A stretch of DNA of 64,000 bases from Bacteroidota bacterium (lineage in GTDB: Bacteria > Bacteroidota > Bacteroidia > UKL13-3), in NCBI GenBank assembly GCA_947507965.1, contig CANNQU010000006.1:17781-81780 (forward strand), written 5' to 3'. Made by a program: the position numbers and the translations under genes. This document shows positions 10,246-20,720 of this stretch, one piece after another; the first letter of the stretch is position 1; every line of letters starts with the position of its first letter. The notes below the pieces were generated by a model. The model made no database searches and was not told where the DNA came from. It saw nothing but the letters and a program-made list of their open reading frames with translations.

Positions 10246-13200
10246 ATGAAGAAGGAATTTAAACCCACTACCTGGGCTATAAAAAATAAAACGGCGGTAT
10301 ATATTATTACCATATTGCTTTCCATTGCGGGTATGTCTATTTATAGCTCCTTGCCTAAGGAACGCTTCCCCGATGTGGTGATGCCTACCATATTTGTACA
10401 AACGATTTATCCAGGCGTATCTCCTACCGATATAGAAACTTCGGTAACACAGCCGCTCGAAAAGCAACTGAAATCGATAAGTGGAGTTAAGAAAGTAACC
10501 AGTACTTCAATGGAGAGTGTGTCGATTGTAACGGTAGAGTTTAATTCTAAAGTGAAGATAGAAGAAGCTAAACAGAAAGTACGTGATGCTTTGGATAAAG
10601 CCCAGAATGATATTCCGGCTGATGCGCAAAAAAATCAGGCTATTGGAGAATTTGATATTAGTGAGCTTCCTATCATGAATATCAATCTAAGTGGAGATTT
10701 TGATGCCTTGAAATTAAAGGCATTTGCGAAAATGCTGAAAGATAAAATAGAAGGAAACATAGAGATAAAACGATGCGATATCATCGGGGCACTTGATCGT
10801 GAAATAAAAGTTAACATCGATTTAAACAAGATGCTTACCTACCAACTTTCGTTCGATGATGTAGAGAATCAATTTCGGTACAATAATGTAAATATTAGCG
10901 GTGGAAATATACTGGTTGGTGATATTCGTCGCACGTTGCGAGTTACCGGTGAGTTCAAAAATTTGGAGGAGATAAGAAATATGATCGTGCGCACCCCATC
11001 GGGCACGGCGCTTCACCTATATGAATTTGCGGAGGTAAGTGATGACACCAAAGACCGTGAATCTTTTGCTCGCTTGGATGATAAACCGGTAGTAACCGTT
11101 AATGTGATAAAACGTGCCGGAGAAAATTTGATTAACGCAGCCGATAAAATTAAAATAACGATAGCACAGTTTCAAAAAGAAGGCAAATACCCGGAAAGCT
11201 TAAAAGTGACACTCACCGGCGACTTGAGTAAACAAACGCAACATCAATTAGACGACTTAATTAATACCGTCATTTTGGGGTTTTTATTCGTAACAATTGT
11301 TTTGATGTTTTTTATGGGGGTGGAAAATGCATTTTATGTTGGGCTTTCTGTGCCATTAAGCTCCTTACTTGCTTTTTTATTTATGCCGTCATTGGGTTTC
11401 TCGCTTAATTTAATTGTGTTGTTCTCGTTTTTATTGGCGCTTGGAATTGTCGTCGATGATGCCATCGTGGTGATCGAAAATACGCATCGTATATTCAATA
11501 AACATAAAGATATTACTTTGTTCAATGCAGCAAAAGAGGCAGCCGGTGAAGTTTTTATTCCGGTACTCACGGGTACGTTAACCAATGTAGCTCCTTTCTT
11601 TCCACTGCTCTTCTGGCCTGGAATTGCGGGTAAGTTCTTTTATTTTCTGCCAGTTACATTAATTATAACGTTGTTTGCGTCGTTAGTTGTTGCCTTTATA
11701 ATTAATCCGGTATTTGCCGTTTCGTTTATGAAACGCGATCATGAGTATAAACAGGATAGCTTTCGTCGATATCGTAAACCTATTATGGTGTTGCTTATTT
11801 TGGGTACTGCCTTGCATCTGATGGGTTGGGCTTCCAACTCCTTAGCGATGCATGGCTTTGGTAATTTCGTGCTATCTTGTATTGTCATCCTCGCCATCGT
11901 GCATTACCTCTTTAATCCTTTAATTCATGCCTTTCAGGATAACCTGCTTCCACGAATGCGTAATGGATATCGCAGCATCGTAACGTTTGCCATTCGAGGT
12001 TCTCATTCTCGGTGGATTTTTAGTGGTGCCATTCTCTTTTTCTTCATCAGTATCTTTATCTTTATTTCCTCCAAGCCTAAAGTTGAGTTCTTCCCTTCTG
12101 GCGACCCAAATTTTGTATATGTATATTGCGAGTTACCTATTGGAACGGAAGTTCATTATACCGACAGCATCACCAAGATTTTGGAAAGAAAGGTAAACGA
12201 ATCGATTGTTAATGATAAGGAAATTGTGGAATCGGTGATTGCCAATGTTGCCATTGGTGCAGGCGATCCTCGAAATCCTGATAGAGCAGCCCAATCTCAC
12301 AAGAGTAAAGTTACCGTTGCCTTCAAGGAGTTTGAGCATCGTCATGGTAAATCAACGTCGCTAATTCTAAAAGCAATACGCAATAATATTAAAGATATTC
12401 CTGGAACTTCGATCTCTGTGGAGCAAGAGCAAAATGGTCCTCCTACAGGTAGAGATCTTCAGATTGAGATTACTGGTGATCATTTCGATTCGTTGGTCGC
12501 AATTTCTGCTCGTGTTAAAGCGTTAATTAGTTCTTCAGGAATCCAGGGAATTGATCAATTAAAAACGGATCTTATTTTGGATAAACCGGAGTTGAAGGTG
12601 GTCATTGACAAAGTTAAAGCGCAGAAAGAAGGCTTATCGGTAGGGCAAATAGGTAGCAATCTGTTCGCAGGCCTTAGTGGTAGTAGAAATCCTTCCAAAT
12701 TACGTGATGGAGAAGATGAGATACCTATTATTGTTCGCTTACAAGAGCAGTACCGAGCAAAACCAGAAGATCTATTACGGATGAATATTACCTTTCGTGA
12801 TATGAGCAGTGGGCAACTAAAAACGGTTCCCTTGGCAGCCGTGGTGACGGTTGAAAATGCAAAAAACTATAATGGAATTAATCGCAAAGGACAGCGAAGA
12901 ATGGTTACCCTATATAGTGGATTGGTGAAAGGCTTTAACGGTAATCAGGTAAATGCAGAGTTGAAAAAACTATTGGCCGATGTGACCATGTCAGATGGAT
13001 ATGAAATTAAGCAAGGTGGTGCCCAAGAAGATCAGGCGGAAACCAGTATTTTTTTACTTTGGGCCTTCGCAGGAGCCATTGCGTTAATGTTCGTCGTTAT
13101 CGTTATTCAATTTAACTCAAGCACCAAGCCATTAATCATATTCTCAACGATTGTATTTAGTCTTTCGGGAGTGTTTTTAGGATACGCTATTTCTGGACGG

Positions 13201-13644
13201 CCATTCGTTATTGCAATGTCAGGCGTTGGCATCCTTGCCTTGGCAGGTATTGTAGTAAAAAATGGTATTATCCTAATCGAGTTTATTGATGAACTGAAAG
13301 CTCGTGGAATGCGTACACGTCAGGCTATTATTGAAGGTGGGGTTACACGTATGACGCCTGTATTGCTTACCGCCTTGGCTGCAATTTTAGGCTTGATACC
13401 ACTGGCCGTAGGTGTGAATATGAATTTTGGAGGCTTATTTACTTCCTTTAATCCCAATTTTTATCTCGGTGGAGAAAGTGTTGTTTTCTGGGGTCCATTG
13501 GCCTGGACCATCATTTACGGGTTAATTGTGGCTACGTTTCTTACCCTGATTGTAGCCCCAAGTATGTATTTGATTCGGTACAGGCTAAAGCTAAAACAAT
13601 TGCGCAAACGTCAGACGAAGCGGATATTGAATAGTAGCAATTAA
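10246..13644 (+). CDS. Efflux RND transporter permease (AcrB/CusA-like)
   Basis: FPDVVMPTIFVQTIYPGVSPTDIETSVTQPLE, duplicated TM halves, GIVVDDAIVVIENTHR. Confidence 0.93.
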   Translation: MKKEFKPTTWAIKNKTAVYIITILLSIAGMSIYSSLPKERFPDVVMPTIFVQTIYPGVSPTDIETSVTQPLEKQLKSISGVKKVTSTSMESVSIVTVEFNSKVKIEEAKQKVRDALDKAQNDIPADAQKNQAIGEFDISELPIMNINLSGDFDALKLKAFAKMLKDKIEGNIEIKRCDIIGALDREIKVNIDLNKMLTYQLSFDDVENQFRYNNVNISGGNILVGDIRRTLRVTGEFKNLEEIRNMIVRTPSGTALHLYEFAEVSDDTKDRESFARLDDKPVVTVNVIKRAGENLINAADKIKITIAQFQKEGKYPESLKVTLTGDLSKQTQHQLDDLINTVILGFLFVTIVLMFFMGVENAFYVGLSVPLSSLLAFLFMPSLGFSLNLIVLFSFLLALGIVVDDAIVVIENTHRIFNKHKDITLFNAAKEAAGEVFIPVLTGTLTNVAPFFPLLFWPGIAGKFFYFLPVTLIITLFASLVVAFIINPVFAVSFMKRDHEYKQDSFRRYRKPIMVLLILGTALHLMGWASNSLAMHGFGNFVLSCIVILAIVHYLFNPLIHAFQDNLLPRMRNGYRSIVTFAIRGSHSRWIFSGAILFFFISIFIFISSKPKVEFFPSGDPNFVYVYCELPIGTEVHYTDSITKILERKVNESIVNDKEIVESVIANVAIGAGDPRNPDRAAQSHKSKVTVAFKEFEHRHGKSTSLILKAIRNNIKDIPGTSISVEQEQNGPPTGRDLQIEITGDHFDSLVAISARVKALISSSGIQGIDQLKTDLILDKPELKVVIDKVKAQKEGLSVGQIGSNLFAGLSGSRNPSKLRDGEDEIPIIVRLQEQYRAKPEDLLRMNITFRDMSSGQLKTVPLAAVVTVENAKNYNGINRKGQRRMVTLYSGLVKGFNGNQVNAELKKLLADVTMSDGYEIKQGGAQEDQAETSIFLLWAFAGAIALMFVVIVIQFNSSTKPLIIFSTIVFSLSGVFLGYAISGRPFVIAMSGVGILALAGIVVKNGIILIEFIDELKARGMRTRQAIIEGGVTRMTPVLLTALAAILGLIPLAVGVNMNFGGLFTSFNPNFYLGGESVVFWGPLAWTIIYGLIVATFLTLIVAPSMYLIRYRLKLKQLRKRQTKRILNSSN

Positions 13645-13651
13645 CTCCGGA

Positions 13652-15490
13652 TTAAAACATTCTTTCTAAATCGTCCAGTGAAATGGTGCGTACGATAATT
13701 TTTCCGTCTGCCGTTTGGTAAGGCATGGTGCACGCAAAGAGCTCGTCAACCATATTTCGCATTTCCTCATTTCCTAAGGTTTTACCGTATTTAATACTTA
13801 ATCGTTTCGATAAACTTCTGGCAACACTTTCCCGCTTGGTGATTTTTACGTCGGTTTTGTATGTTTTATACTGTTCGAGCATGCCCTCAAATAATTCCTG
13901 AGGGCTATTGTTGTTCGCTTCTGCCGGCAGTCCATTAATTACAACCTGATTATTTCCAAAATCATCGAGCACAAAACCCAAGGCCCGAAATTCATGCATT
14001 AATTCCTGAAATAATACCATATCGCCGGCATTAAACTGGATGACAATAGGAAACAATACGTGTTGGCTCATGCCCGTGTTTTTCTCCATCTCTTCCAAAT
14101 AACGTTCGTACAGTATCCTCTCATGTGCTGCCTGTTGGTCGATAAGCATCATCCCACTTTTAATGGATGAAACAATATACCGTTTGTGAAACTGCATGAA
14201 TTGTTTTTGTATATCGTCTTCATTTTGCAAGTCGTTGCTCAACGAAGGCTGTATGATATGCTTTTCTACCGAGGCTGTGCTGTTTTCTGAAGGAGTATAC
14301 AGTTGTTGCCAGTTTTTTTGATTGTCTTGTTCGCGATAGCTCGGTTCGCGTTGGGTATAGTTATCCTTGTTGAAGGGGTTGAAGTTTTGATCTACTCTTA
14401 TTTCCGGGGGAAACGGAATTTCATCCTTTCCAAAGAAATTAGGATTGAAATTTTGTATATCAGATGGCGCCTCGAAGTCGAATTGAGGGGTGATGGTATG
14501 TTGCCCTAAAGTTCGTTTGACGACGGCCTTTAAAATGGTGTATAAATTCTTTTCATCACGAAATTTTATTTCTGTTTTTGTAGGGTGAACATTAATATCA
14601 ATCGTTGACGGGTCTAAGTCGATGAATAACACATAAAAAGGGAAGTTGTCGGTAGGCATCAAATCTTGATAAGCACCTACTACCGCATGATTGAGATAGG
14701 AGTTTTTAATAAAACGCTGGTTAACAAAGAAAAATTGTTCGCCTCTGGTTCTTTTGGCAAAGTCGGGTTTGCCTACAAAACCATAGATTGATGCGAGCTG
14801 TGTCGATTCATTGACGGTTAAAATTTGTTCTTTGTATTTTTCTCCAAACAATCCAATGATACGCTGTTTCAAGGTTCCGGATAGAACGTGAAAAACATCA
14901 CTATCATTGTTGGTCATCGAAAATCCAATATGTGGATTGGCTAACGCTACCCTTAAAAATTCTTCGATAATATGATTTGCCTCTACCGAATCGCTCTTTA
15001 AAAAAGTACGGCGTGCCGGAACATTAAAAAACAAGTTTTTTACCGAAATGGTTGTACCTACCGGTGTTGCCACTACTTCTTGCATCTTTACCTGACTGCC
15101 CTCAATAACAATCTGCGTGCCTACTTCATCTTCTGCCCTTTTGGTTTTCATGTCCACTTGAGCTACCGCGGCTAAGCTAGCCAATGCCTCCCCTCTAAAT
15201 CCGAAAGTTTGTAAAGAAAACAGATCTTCAATGGCCCTGAGCTTACTCGTGGCATGCCGCTCCCAACAAAGCCGAGCGTCAACCTCACTCATGCCTGAAC
15301 CATTGTCTGTAATTTGTATTAGGGCCTTTCCTCCTTCTCTTATATTTAAGGTGATTTTGGTCGCCTTTGCATCAACACTATTCTCTAAAAGTTCTTTCAC
15401 TACACTGGATGGGCGTTGCACAACTTCTCCGGCCGCTATTTGATTTGCGGTATGATCAGGTAATAAATTGATGACTCCCATACCCTGCAA
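13652..15490 (-). CDS. mutL: DNA mismatch repair protein MutL
   Basis: INLLPDHTANQIAAGEVVQRPSSVVKELLENSVDAKAT, GFRGEALASLAAVA, C-terminal dimerisation domain. Confidence 0.95.
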   Translation of the reverse strand: MQGMGVINLLPDHTANQIAAGEVVQRPSSVVKELLENSVDAKATKITLNIREGGKALIQITDNGSGMSEVDARLCWERHATSKLRAIEDLFSLQTFGFRGEALASLAAVAQVDMKTKRAEDEVGTQIVIEGSQVKMQEVVATPVGTTISVKNLFFNVPARRTFLKSDSVEANHIIEEFLRVALANPHIGFSMTNNDSDVFHVLSGTLKQRIIGLFGEKYKEQILTVNESTQLASIYGFVGKPDFAKRTRGEQFFFVNQRFIKNSYLNHAVVGAYQDLMPTDNFPFYVLFIDLDPSTIDINVHPTKTEIKFRDEKNLYTILKAVVKRTLGQHTITPQFDFEAPSDIQNFNPNFFGKDEIPFPPEIRVDQNFNPFNKDNYTQREPSYREQDNQKNWQQLYTPSENSTASVEKHIIQPSLSNDLQNEDDIQKQFMQFHKRYIVSSIKSGMMLIDQQAAHERILYERYLEEMEKNTGMSQHVLFPIVIQFNAGDMVLFQELMHEFRALGFVLDDFGNNQVVINGLPAEANNNSPQELFEGMLEQYKTYKTDVKITKRESVARSLSKRLSIKYGKTLGNEEMRNMVDELFACTMPYQTADGKIIVRTISLDDLERMF

Positions 15491-15644
15491 AAATAAGGGT
15501 TCTCTACGACTAAAGTCTCCGATTTTTATCTGGCCTCACCAATGGTCTTCTTTTTAACGCCCCAACACACGAAGTGTAGCTTGCATTCGACGAAGAAAAT
15601 TCTTGCACTAAAAACAAATAAAAAATTAGTTTTGCTTTCTTCTT

Positions 15645-17045
15645 ATGCTGTTTAACTCGTTTGCATTTATACTTTTCTTTCCCCTGGTGGTGGGATGTTA
15701 CTTTTTGTTGCCTCAGCGTTTTCGAAATATTTTTTTATTGGCATGTAGCTGCTATTTCTATATGTACTTTAACCCTATTTACATATTAATTTTAGCCTAT
15801 ACTATCGCAGTCGATTTTTTTGTCGGAATCAAAATAGAAAATAATTTTGGAAATAGGAGAGCCCAGAAAATATGGCTATATGCCTCTCTGGTTGCGAATA
15901 TAGGGGCATTGGCTTTTTTTAAGTACGCCAACTTTGTATGGGAAAATATCTCTTCGGCCCTATCTCTTGCTAGTATTAATCCGTCTTTTTCTTTGCCCGC
16001 TATTTTACTGCCTATTGGCCTTTCATTTCATACGTTTCAGGCCATAAGCTATTCGGTAGAAGTGTATCGTGGAAAGCAGAAAGCAGAGCGAAATATCCTC
16101 GTCTATTCTTTGTATGTGATGTTTTTCCCCCAGTTGGTTGCCGGTCCTATCGAACGTCCACAAAGACTTTTGCATCAATTCACCGGTAAACATTACTTCA
16201 CCTACTCCAATTTTTCTATCGGAGCAAAATGGATTCTTTGGGGGCTGTTTAAAAAAGTAGTGGTGGCCGATAATCTTTCAACGTTAGTGGATGCTGTTTA
16301 TAATTCTCCTCAGAGTCATACCGGATTGGCATTGCTGGCGGCCACAGGGCTCTTTGCATTTCAAATTTATGGCGACTTTAGTGGCTATAGTGATATGGCT
16401 AAGGGTATTGCTAAAATTATGGGTTTCGATTTAAGTATAAATTTCAATTTGCCTTATTTCTCTGCTAGTGTAAGTGAATTCTGGAGGAAATGGCATATCT
16501 CCCTCTCCAGTTGGTTTAAAGAGTACGTGTACGTTCCTCTGGGAGGTAATAAAGAAAATTTTTTCAGGAATTTGTTTATCACCTTTGCCCTGAGCGGGCT
16601 ATGGCATGGCGCTAATTTCACCTATCTTGTGTGGGGTGTTCTCAATGGTATATTGGTGTTCATGGATAAATACGTCTTCAAAATCCCTTTTAATATACCC
16701 CGTTTCCTGAAAATGGCGATGGCATTTCTTTTGATCGATTTCTGTTGGATATTTTTCAGATCTTCCTCGCTCTCCGACGCCTCCTATATCATCACGCACG
16801 CTTTCACCAATTGGTCTTGGTACACCTTAAATACCATAGCGGTGGAACGCCATACCTGGTTCATTGCACTCTCCATGCTTGCTTTCATGCTCACTGTTGA
16901 GTGGCTTACAAAAGCAAAATCGGTCATCGGATGGTGGAATGAAACGGCGCGAGAGTATAAAATTATATTCCTCAATGTTTTACTTATTTTAATGCTTCTT
17001 TTTGGGGTGTTTGAACATCGTACTTTTATCTACTTTCAATTTTAG
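15645..17045 (+). CDS. MBOAT family O-acyltransferase (AlgI-like)
   Basis: Multi-TM, EFWRKWHISLSSWFKEYVYVPLGGNK and GLWHGANFTYLVWG. Confidence 0.93.
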   Translation: MLFNSFAFILFFPLVVGCYFLLPQRFRNIFLLACSCYFYMYFNPIYILILAYTIAVDFFVGIKIENNFGNRRAQKIWLYASLVANIGALAFFKYANFVWENISSALSLASINPSFSLPAILLPIGLSFHTFQAISYSVEVYRGKQKAERNILVYSLYVMFFPQLVAGPIERPQRLLHQFTGKHYFTYSNFSIGAKWILWGLFKKVVVADNLSTLVDAVYNSPQSHTGLALLAATGLFAFQIYGDFSGYSDMAKGIAKIMGFDLSINFNLPYFSASVSEFWRKWHISLSSWFKEYVYVPLGGNKENFFRNLFITFALSGLWHGANFTYLVWGVLNGILVFMDKYVFKIPFNIPRFLKMAMAFLLIDFCWIFFRSSSLSDASYIITHAFTNWSWYTLNTIAVERHTWFIALSMLAFMLTVEWLTKAKSVIGWWNETAREYKIIFLNVLLILMLLFGVFEHRTFIYFQF

Positions 17046-17049
17046 AATC

Positions 17050-17994
17050 ATGAAAATACTGACACGGATAATTTATAAAACAATCGTATACTCTTCACCC
17101 GCTTGGCTGTTTTATTTTTATTTAGAGTATCGCCTCGGCATTCTTGAAAATTCATATTCCTTTAAAATCCAACACTTTAATGCAATAAAAGACAGTTGCA
17201 GGGTTTTGGTGCTAGGTAATTCGGAAATGATGAAAGGAATAAATCCGGATTTTATTCCTCAGCCAGCCTTTAATATGGCTCACGTAAGCCAAAATTATGT
17301 GGTTGACGAGCTTATTCTTCAAAAATATATCAGTCAGTTACCTCAACTAAAACTGGTGGTTTTGGGATTGTCATATCTCTCTTTTGGCGATGATTTGCAA
17401 AATGGGGAAGAGACATGGCGGATTTCATTTTATAAGAAGCATTACGGAGTAGCATTAAATAATGGTTTCGATGCAAAGGATTATTCTAACACGTTGCGCT
17501 ACACCCCCTACGAAGCCTTTAAATTGTGCCTCAATAATTTCAATACCGATTTGGTTAATGGCATTCAAGCCAACGGTTGGATGCAAGCCATAGGATCCGA
17601 TTCCACTCATCTGACGGATGAATTTGCAAGGCAAAGAGCGACTATGCATACCAAAAGTTTGAGACTTGAAAATGTTTCCAAGAATATTATGGCTCTCCGA
17701 AATATAATCGTGTTATTGAAAAAGAGGAATATAAGAATCCTACTCATGGCTCCTCCGGTAATGCAAAATTATTCTCGATGTTTAGATCAATCATGGCTTG
17801 CTAGAAATGATAGTTTGGTGAACCTTCTTACGTTAGAATATAAACTGGAAGTAGTTGATTTTACCAAAGCGAATGATTCATTCTATAATACTTTTGAAGG
17901 AGGATTCAGTGATGTAAATCATTTGAACAAAGATGGAGCAGATTGGCTGGGCATCGTTTTGGGTTGCTATGTGTTTGAAACAAAAAAAGAATAG
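17050..17994 (+). CDS. Membrane-anchored SGNH-hydrolase-like protein adjacent to MBOAT
   Basis: N-terminal hydrophobic anchor, block-I-like VLVLGNSEMMKGINPDFI, block-V-like DVNHLNKDGADW; 4 nt after the MBOAT stop. Confidence 0.6.
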   Translation: MKILTRIIYKTIVYSSPAWLFYFYLEYRLGILENSYSFKIQHFNAIKDSCRVLVLGNSEMMKGINPDFIPQPAFNMAHVSQNYVVDELILQKYISQLPQLKLVVLGLSYLSFGDDLQNGEETWRISFYKKHYGVALNNGFDAKDYSNTLRYTPYEAFKLCLNNFNTDLVNGIQANGWMQAIGSDSTHLTDEFARQRATMHTKSLRLENVSKNIMALRNIIVLLKKRNIRILLMAPPVMQNYSRCLDQSWLARNDSLVNLLTLEYKLEVVDFTKANDSFYNTFEGGFSDVNHLNKDGADWLGIVLGCYVFETKKE

Positions 17995-18020
17995 CCCATA
18001 GTTTATGTTCTATGGGCTAT
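17991..18020 (-). terminator. Rho-independent-like terminator of the OmpA-family gene, overlapping the 3' end of the convergent gene
   Basis: ATAGCCCATAG-TTTATGTT-CTATGGGCTAT; on the minus strand followed by TCTTTTTTTG. Confidence 0.7.
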
Positions 18021-18047
18021 GCTACTGCTAAATGGTGCTTTATGGGC

Positions 18048-19355
18048 TTATAGTTTTAAAAACTCTACTCTTCGATTATTTGCCTTCCCTTCCGGTGTGG
18101 TATTCGGAGCCGTGGCCTCGCCTTCGCCTTTCCCATCTGTTTCCATACGCGATGCATCCACTCCAAAGTCCTTACTTAATGAGTTTTTAACAGAGGCAGC
18201 TCTTCTCTTCGATAAATCGAGGTTCGATTTGTCATCGCCATCACTATCCGTATGGCCCACGATTTTCACTTTCACCGTTGGATTATCTTTCAGCACCTGA
18301 GCAATTTCTTTTAACGTACCATACGATTCGCCTTTTATTTTGTCGGAATTTACATCAAACAAAATACCATGCGTAACGAGTTTTCCATCAGTAATTAGTT
18401 TGCTGCGCATATCGGCAGCTCCAATCGCCACTCGCACGTTGCTCATAAAAATCGGACCGGCATCATCATTACTAAAATTTAAGCCCGGGTTATTGGAGAA
18501 CTTCACTCGGTTAAGTTTTGCATTGGCTGGAAAAGCCTTTGGTAAGTCTAATACTTTTATTTCGTTTACATAAACACGCATCCGTTGTTTTTGACCCCAG
18601 ATAGAGATATGAACTTTTTGATTATAGTAATTCGAATTAGACACCTGAGCACTCGAACCTATTTGATCGGCATCCGTTCCATTCCAGTTAACCACATCCC
18701 ACGAGCTTTGCGTAATAAGCTGTATGGCGGCAGTGCCTAAAGCTACTCCATCACTGTTTACCAGATCCTTATCGGATGAATAAATGGTTAACCCAAAATA
18801 CGGATCTTCTTTGCCTTCAGGCTTCTGCATGAGTAGGTCATACTCAAGGGTGAAATTATCAGGAAAAGGAGTGGATAAATTGGGAGAATAAGAAACACCA
18901 GCACTCCATTTAAGCCAACGACCATCGAAGCTACTTAAGGTAACAACCTCCCCCGATCCATTGGTATTCCAATTTACAGGGAAATCGCCAATTGCATCCT
19001 GTGTAAAATCCTCATAGAAAATTACCTTATCGCCCGGGATAAAATCATATTTGGAGAAACTCTTTATATCATCTTTGCCTGATGGTGGAGTCGGTTTGCT
19101 ATCTGTATTCTGTTTTTCAGAAGTATTTTCCTTCGAATTCGAATCCGTGGTCTTCGTTTTCGAATCTTTGTCCTTTTTCTTGGTGCTCTCCTTTGCTGCC
19201 GCTTCTGTTTCGTCGAGGCCCTTATCTATACCTTCATCTACTTTCTGTTCAACCCGTTGGTTTACTTTGTCCTTCACCTTACCACGAATGTCAATTTGCG
19301 ATTTTCCGAAATAGCTCACGCTGATAACGGATAAGAAGAGAATTAATTTTTTCAT
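18048..19355 (-). CDS. OmpA family outer membrane protein
   Basis: C-terminal OmpA domain (DVNSDKIKGESYGTLKEIAQVLKDNPTVKVKIVGHTDSDGDDKSNLDLSKRRAASVKNSL...), signal peptide, charged low-complexity linker. Confidence 0.9.
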   Translation of the reverse strand: MKKLILFLSVISVSYFGKSQIDIRGKVKDKVNQRVEQKVDEGIDKGLDETEAAAKESTKKKDKDSKTKTTDSNSKENTSEKQNTDSKPTPPSGKDDIKSFSKYDFIPGDKVIFYEDFTQDAIGDFPVNWNTNGSGEVVTLSSFDGRWLKWSAGVSYSPNLSTPFPDNFTLEYDLLMQKPEGKEDPYFGLTIYSSDKDLVNSDGVALGTAAIQLITQSSWDVVNWNGTDADQIGSSAQVSNSNYYNQKVHISIWGQKQRMRVYVNEIKVLDLPKAFPANAKLNRVKFSNNPGLNFSNDDAGPIFMSNVRVAIGAADMRSKLITDGKLVTHGILFDVNSDKIKGESYGTLKEIAQVLKDNPTVKVKIVGHTDSDGDDKSNLDLSKRRAASVKNSLSKDFGVDASRMETDGKGEGEATAPNTTPEGKANNRRVEFLKL

Positions 19356-19616
19356 AAAAAAGAGAATTTTTTTGAGTTATTGTACTTTAGTATTTGAATT
19401 ATAAAGTCAGTAGCGTTTGAATTTCATCAAACAGCATGACAAATAGTAATGCAAATAAGAAAAAAAAACAATACCATACAACAAATAGGTGTTAATTGAT
19501 TTCTCTGACTAATTAATAAAAGGGGCTGACACCTGGTTTGTGAAGCACGCTAATTCTTAGTTTTCTTTTTCATTCTAAGCTCGATGGCATCATGGGATAA
19601 AATTAGACACAAAAAA

Positions 19617-19640
19617 ACAGGCTGTCGTTAGGCAGCCTGT
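19617..19640 (-). terminator. Terminator of the Omp28-like gene
   Basis: Stem ACAGGCTG / CAGCCTGT, followed on the minus strand by a T-rich tract. Confidence 0.75.
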
Positions 19641-19658
19641 TTTTATAAAATTATTTTA

Positions 19659-20543
19659 TTATTGAACGTCTATCTCTAGGGCGTTTATAATTTCAAGTTG
19701 TCCACGACTAACATAGACCACTACTTTTAGATTATCCACAACCACTGCTCCACCGCCAGTTACAGCCGTTCCATGGTAATCTGCAGGCACGGTATAAGTA
19801 TAGGTTTTACTTACTTTAGCTCCTACTGTTGTTGCTTCACTAATAGCTGCACCCCAGTTTCCGGGAGTAATCATATCTCTTAACACATGGTTCTCTTCAT
19901 AATTGTTTGGATCAGGAAGTCCTCCTGATTGCTTTGCCATCAATTTATCTTGAAGCAAAGCCACGTTAATATTATTTGGAACTGTTTCAGCCGCAGTATA
20001 ATATAAATCAACCAATACCGTTAATTTACGTGTGGCAGCATCGAAAGTAGCTTTTGCCCCAATATTTACAGGTGCTGGCATAGCCATGATGGCCGTTGCT
20101 GCTTTGCTCCATTGACCTCTATCCATGGTTATTAAACTAAGAGCAGCATTCATTGGGGTAGCACCAACAGAGGCGCATGTGGCGCGATTCATGGTGCCGG
20201 CAGGATATCCCGATGGCTTAGCTTGTGCATCAATGGCCGTGCCCGCTAAGGTAGTGAAGTCGGCCCAACCGGGTTGAGGAACAGCGTAAAGATTTGCGTT
20301 GGTAGCAATAATGATAAATTTACCAGGATTAGCATCTAAAATAGCTTTTGCTCTTACGTGGCCATCAGGGCAGTAACCACAACGTACACCGGTAAAATCC
20401 TCGAGCATCGCTACTCTGTTAGAAGGTGATGTTGAAGCAAGAAATACAGGAACAACGGGGTCGTCTGCCTTCTTCTTTTTACAAGATTGAGTTGCTGTTG
20501 TAAGCAATGTAGCAACGAGAATAAAGGATAAAATACGTTTCAT
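19659..20543 (-). CDS. Omp28-related outer membrane lipoprotein
   Basis: Lipobox TQSCKKKK, Omp28 thioredoxin-like motif RVAMLEDFTGVRCGYCPDGH. Confidence 0.85.
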   Translation of the reverse strand: MKRILSFILVATLLTTATQSCKKKKADDPVVPVFLASTSPSNRVAMLEDFTGVRCGYCPDGHVRAKAILDANPGKFIIIATNANLYAVPQPGWADFTTLAGTAIDAQAKPSGYPAGTMNRATCASVGATPMNAALSLITMDRGQWSKAATAIMAMPAPVNIGAKATFDAATRKLTVLVDLYYTAAETVPNNINVALLQDKLMAKQSGGLPDPNNYEENHVLRDMITPGNWGAAISEATTVGAKVSKTYTYTVPADYHGTAVTGGGAVVVDNLKVVVYVSRGQLEIINALEIDVQ

Positions 20544-20720
20544 GGGTTATTAGGGTTATTAATGAATTGATTTTTTTTTGCAAGTAAATGGAATATTCCC
20601 AAACAAAAAAATTATAATTGTAAAATTTTGGCTCTCTCGATTCGAATTTAGGGCCAAATGTTAAAAACTTAATCCAGGTAGTATATCGCTTATTAATTCT
20701 CTTTAGCTTAAAATTGCATA

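Noticed and set aside
19100-19240. Lys/Thr/Ser/Asp-rich low-complexity region in the OmpA protein as a repeat element
   Set aside because: Composition bias of a linker; no regular repeat unit in DNA.
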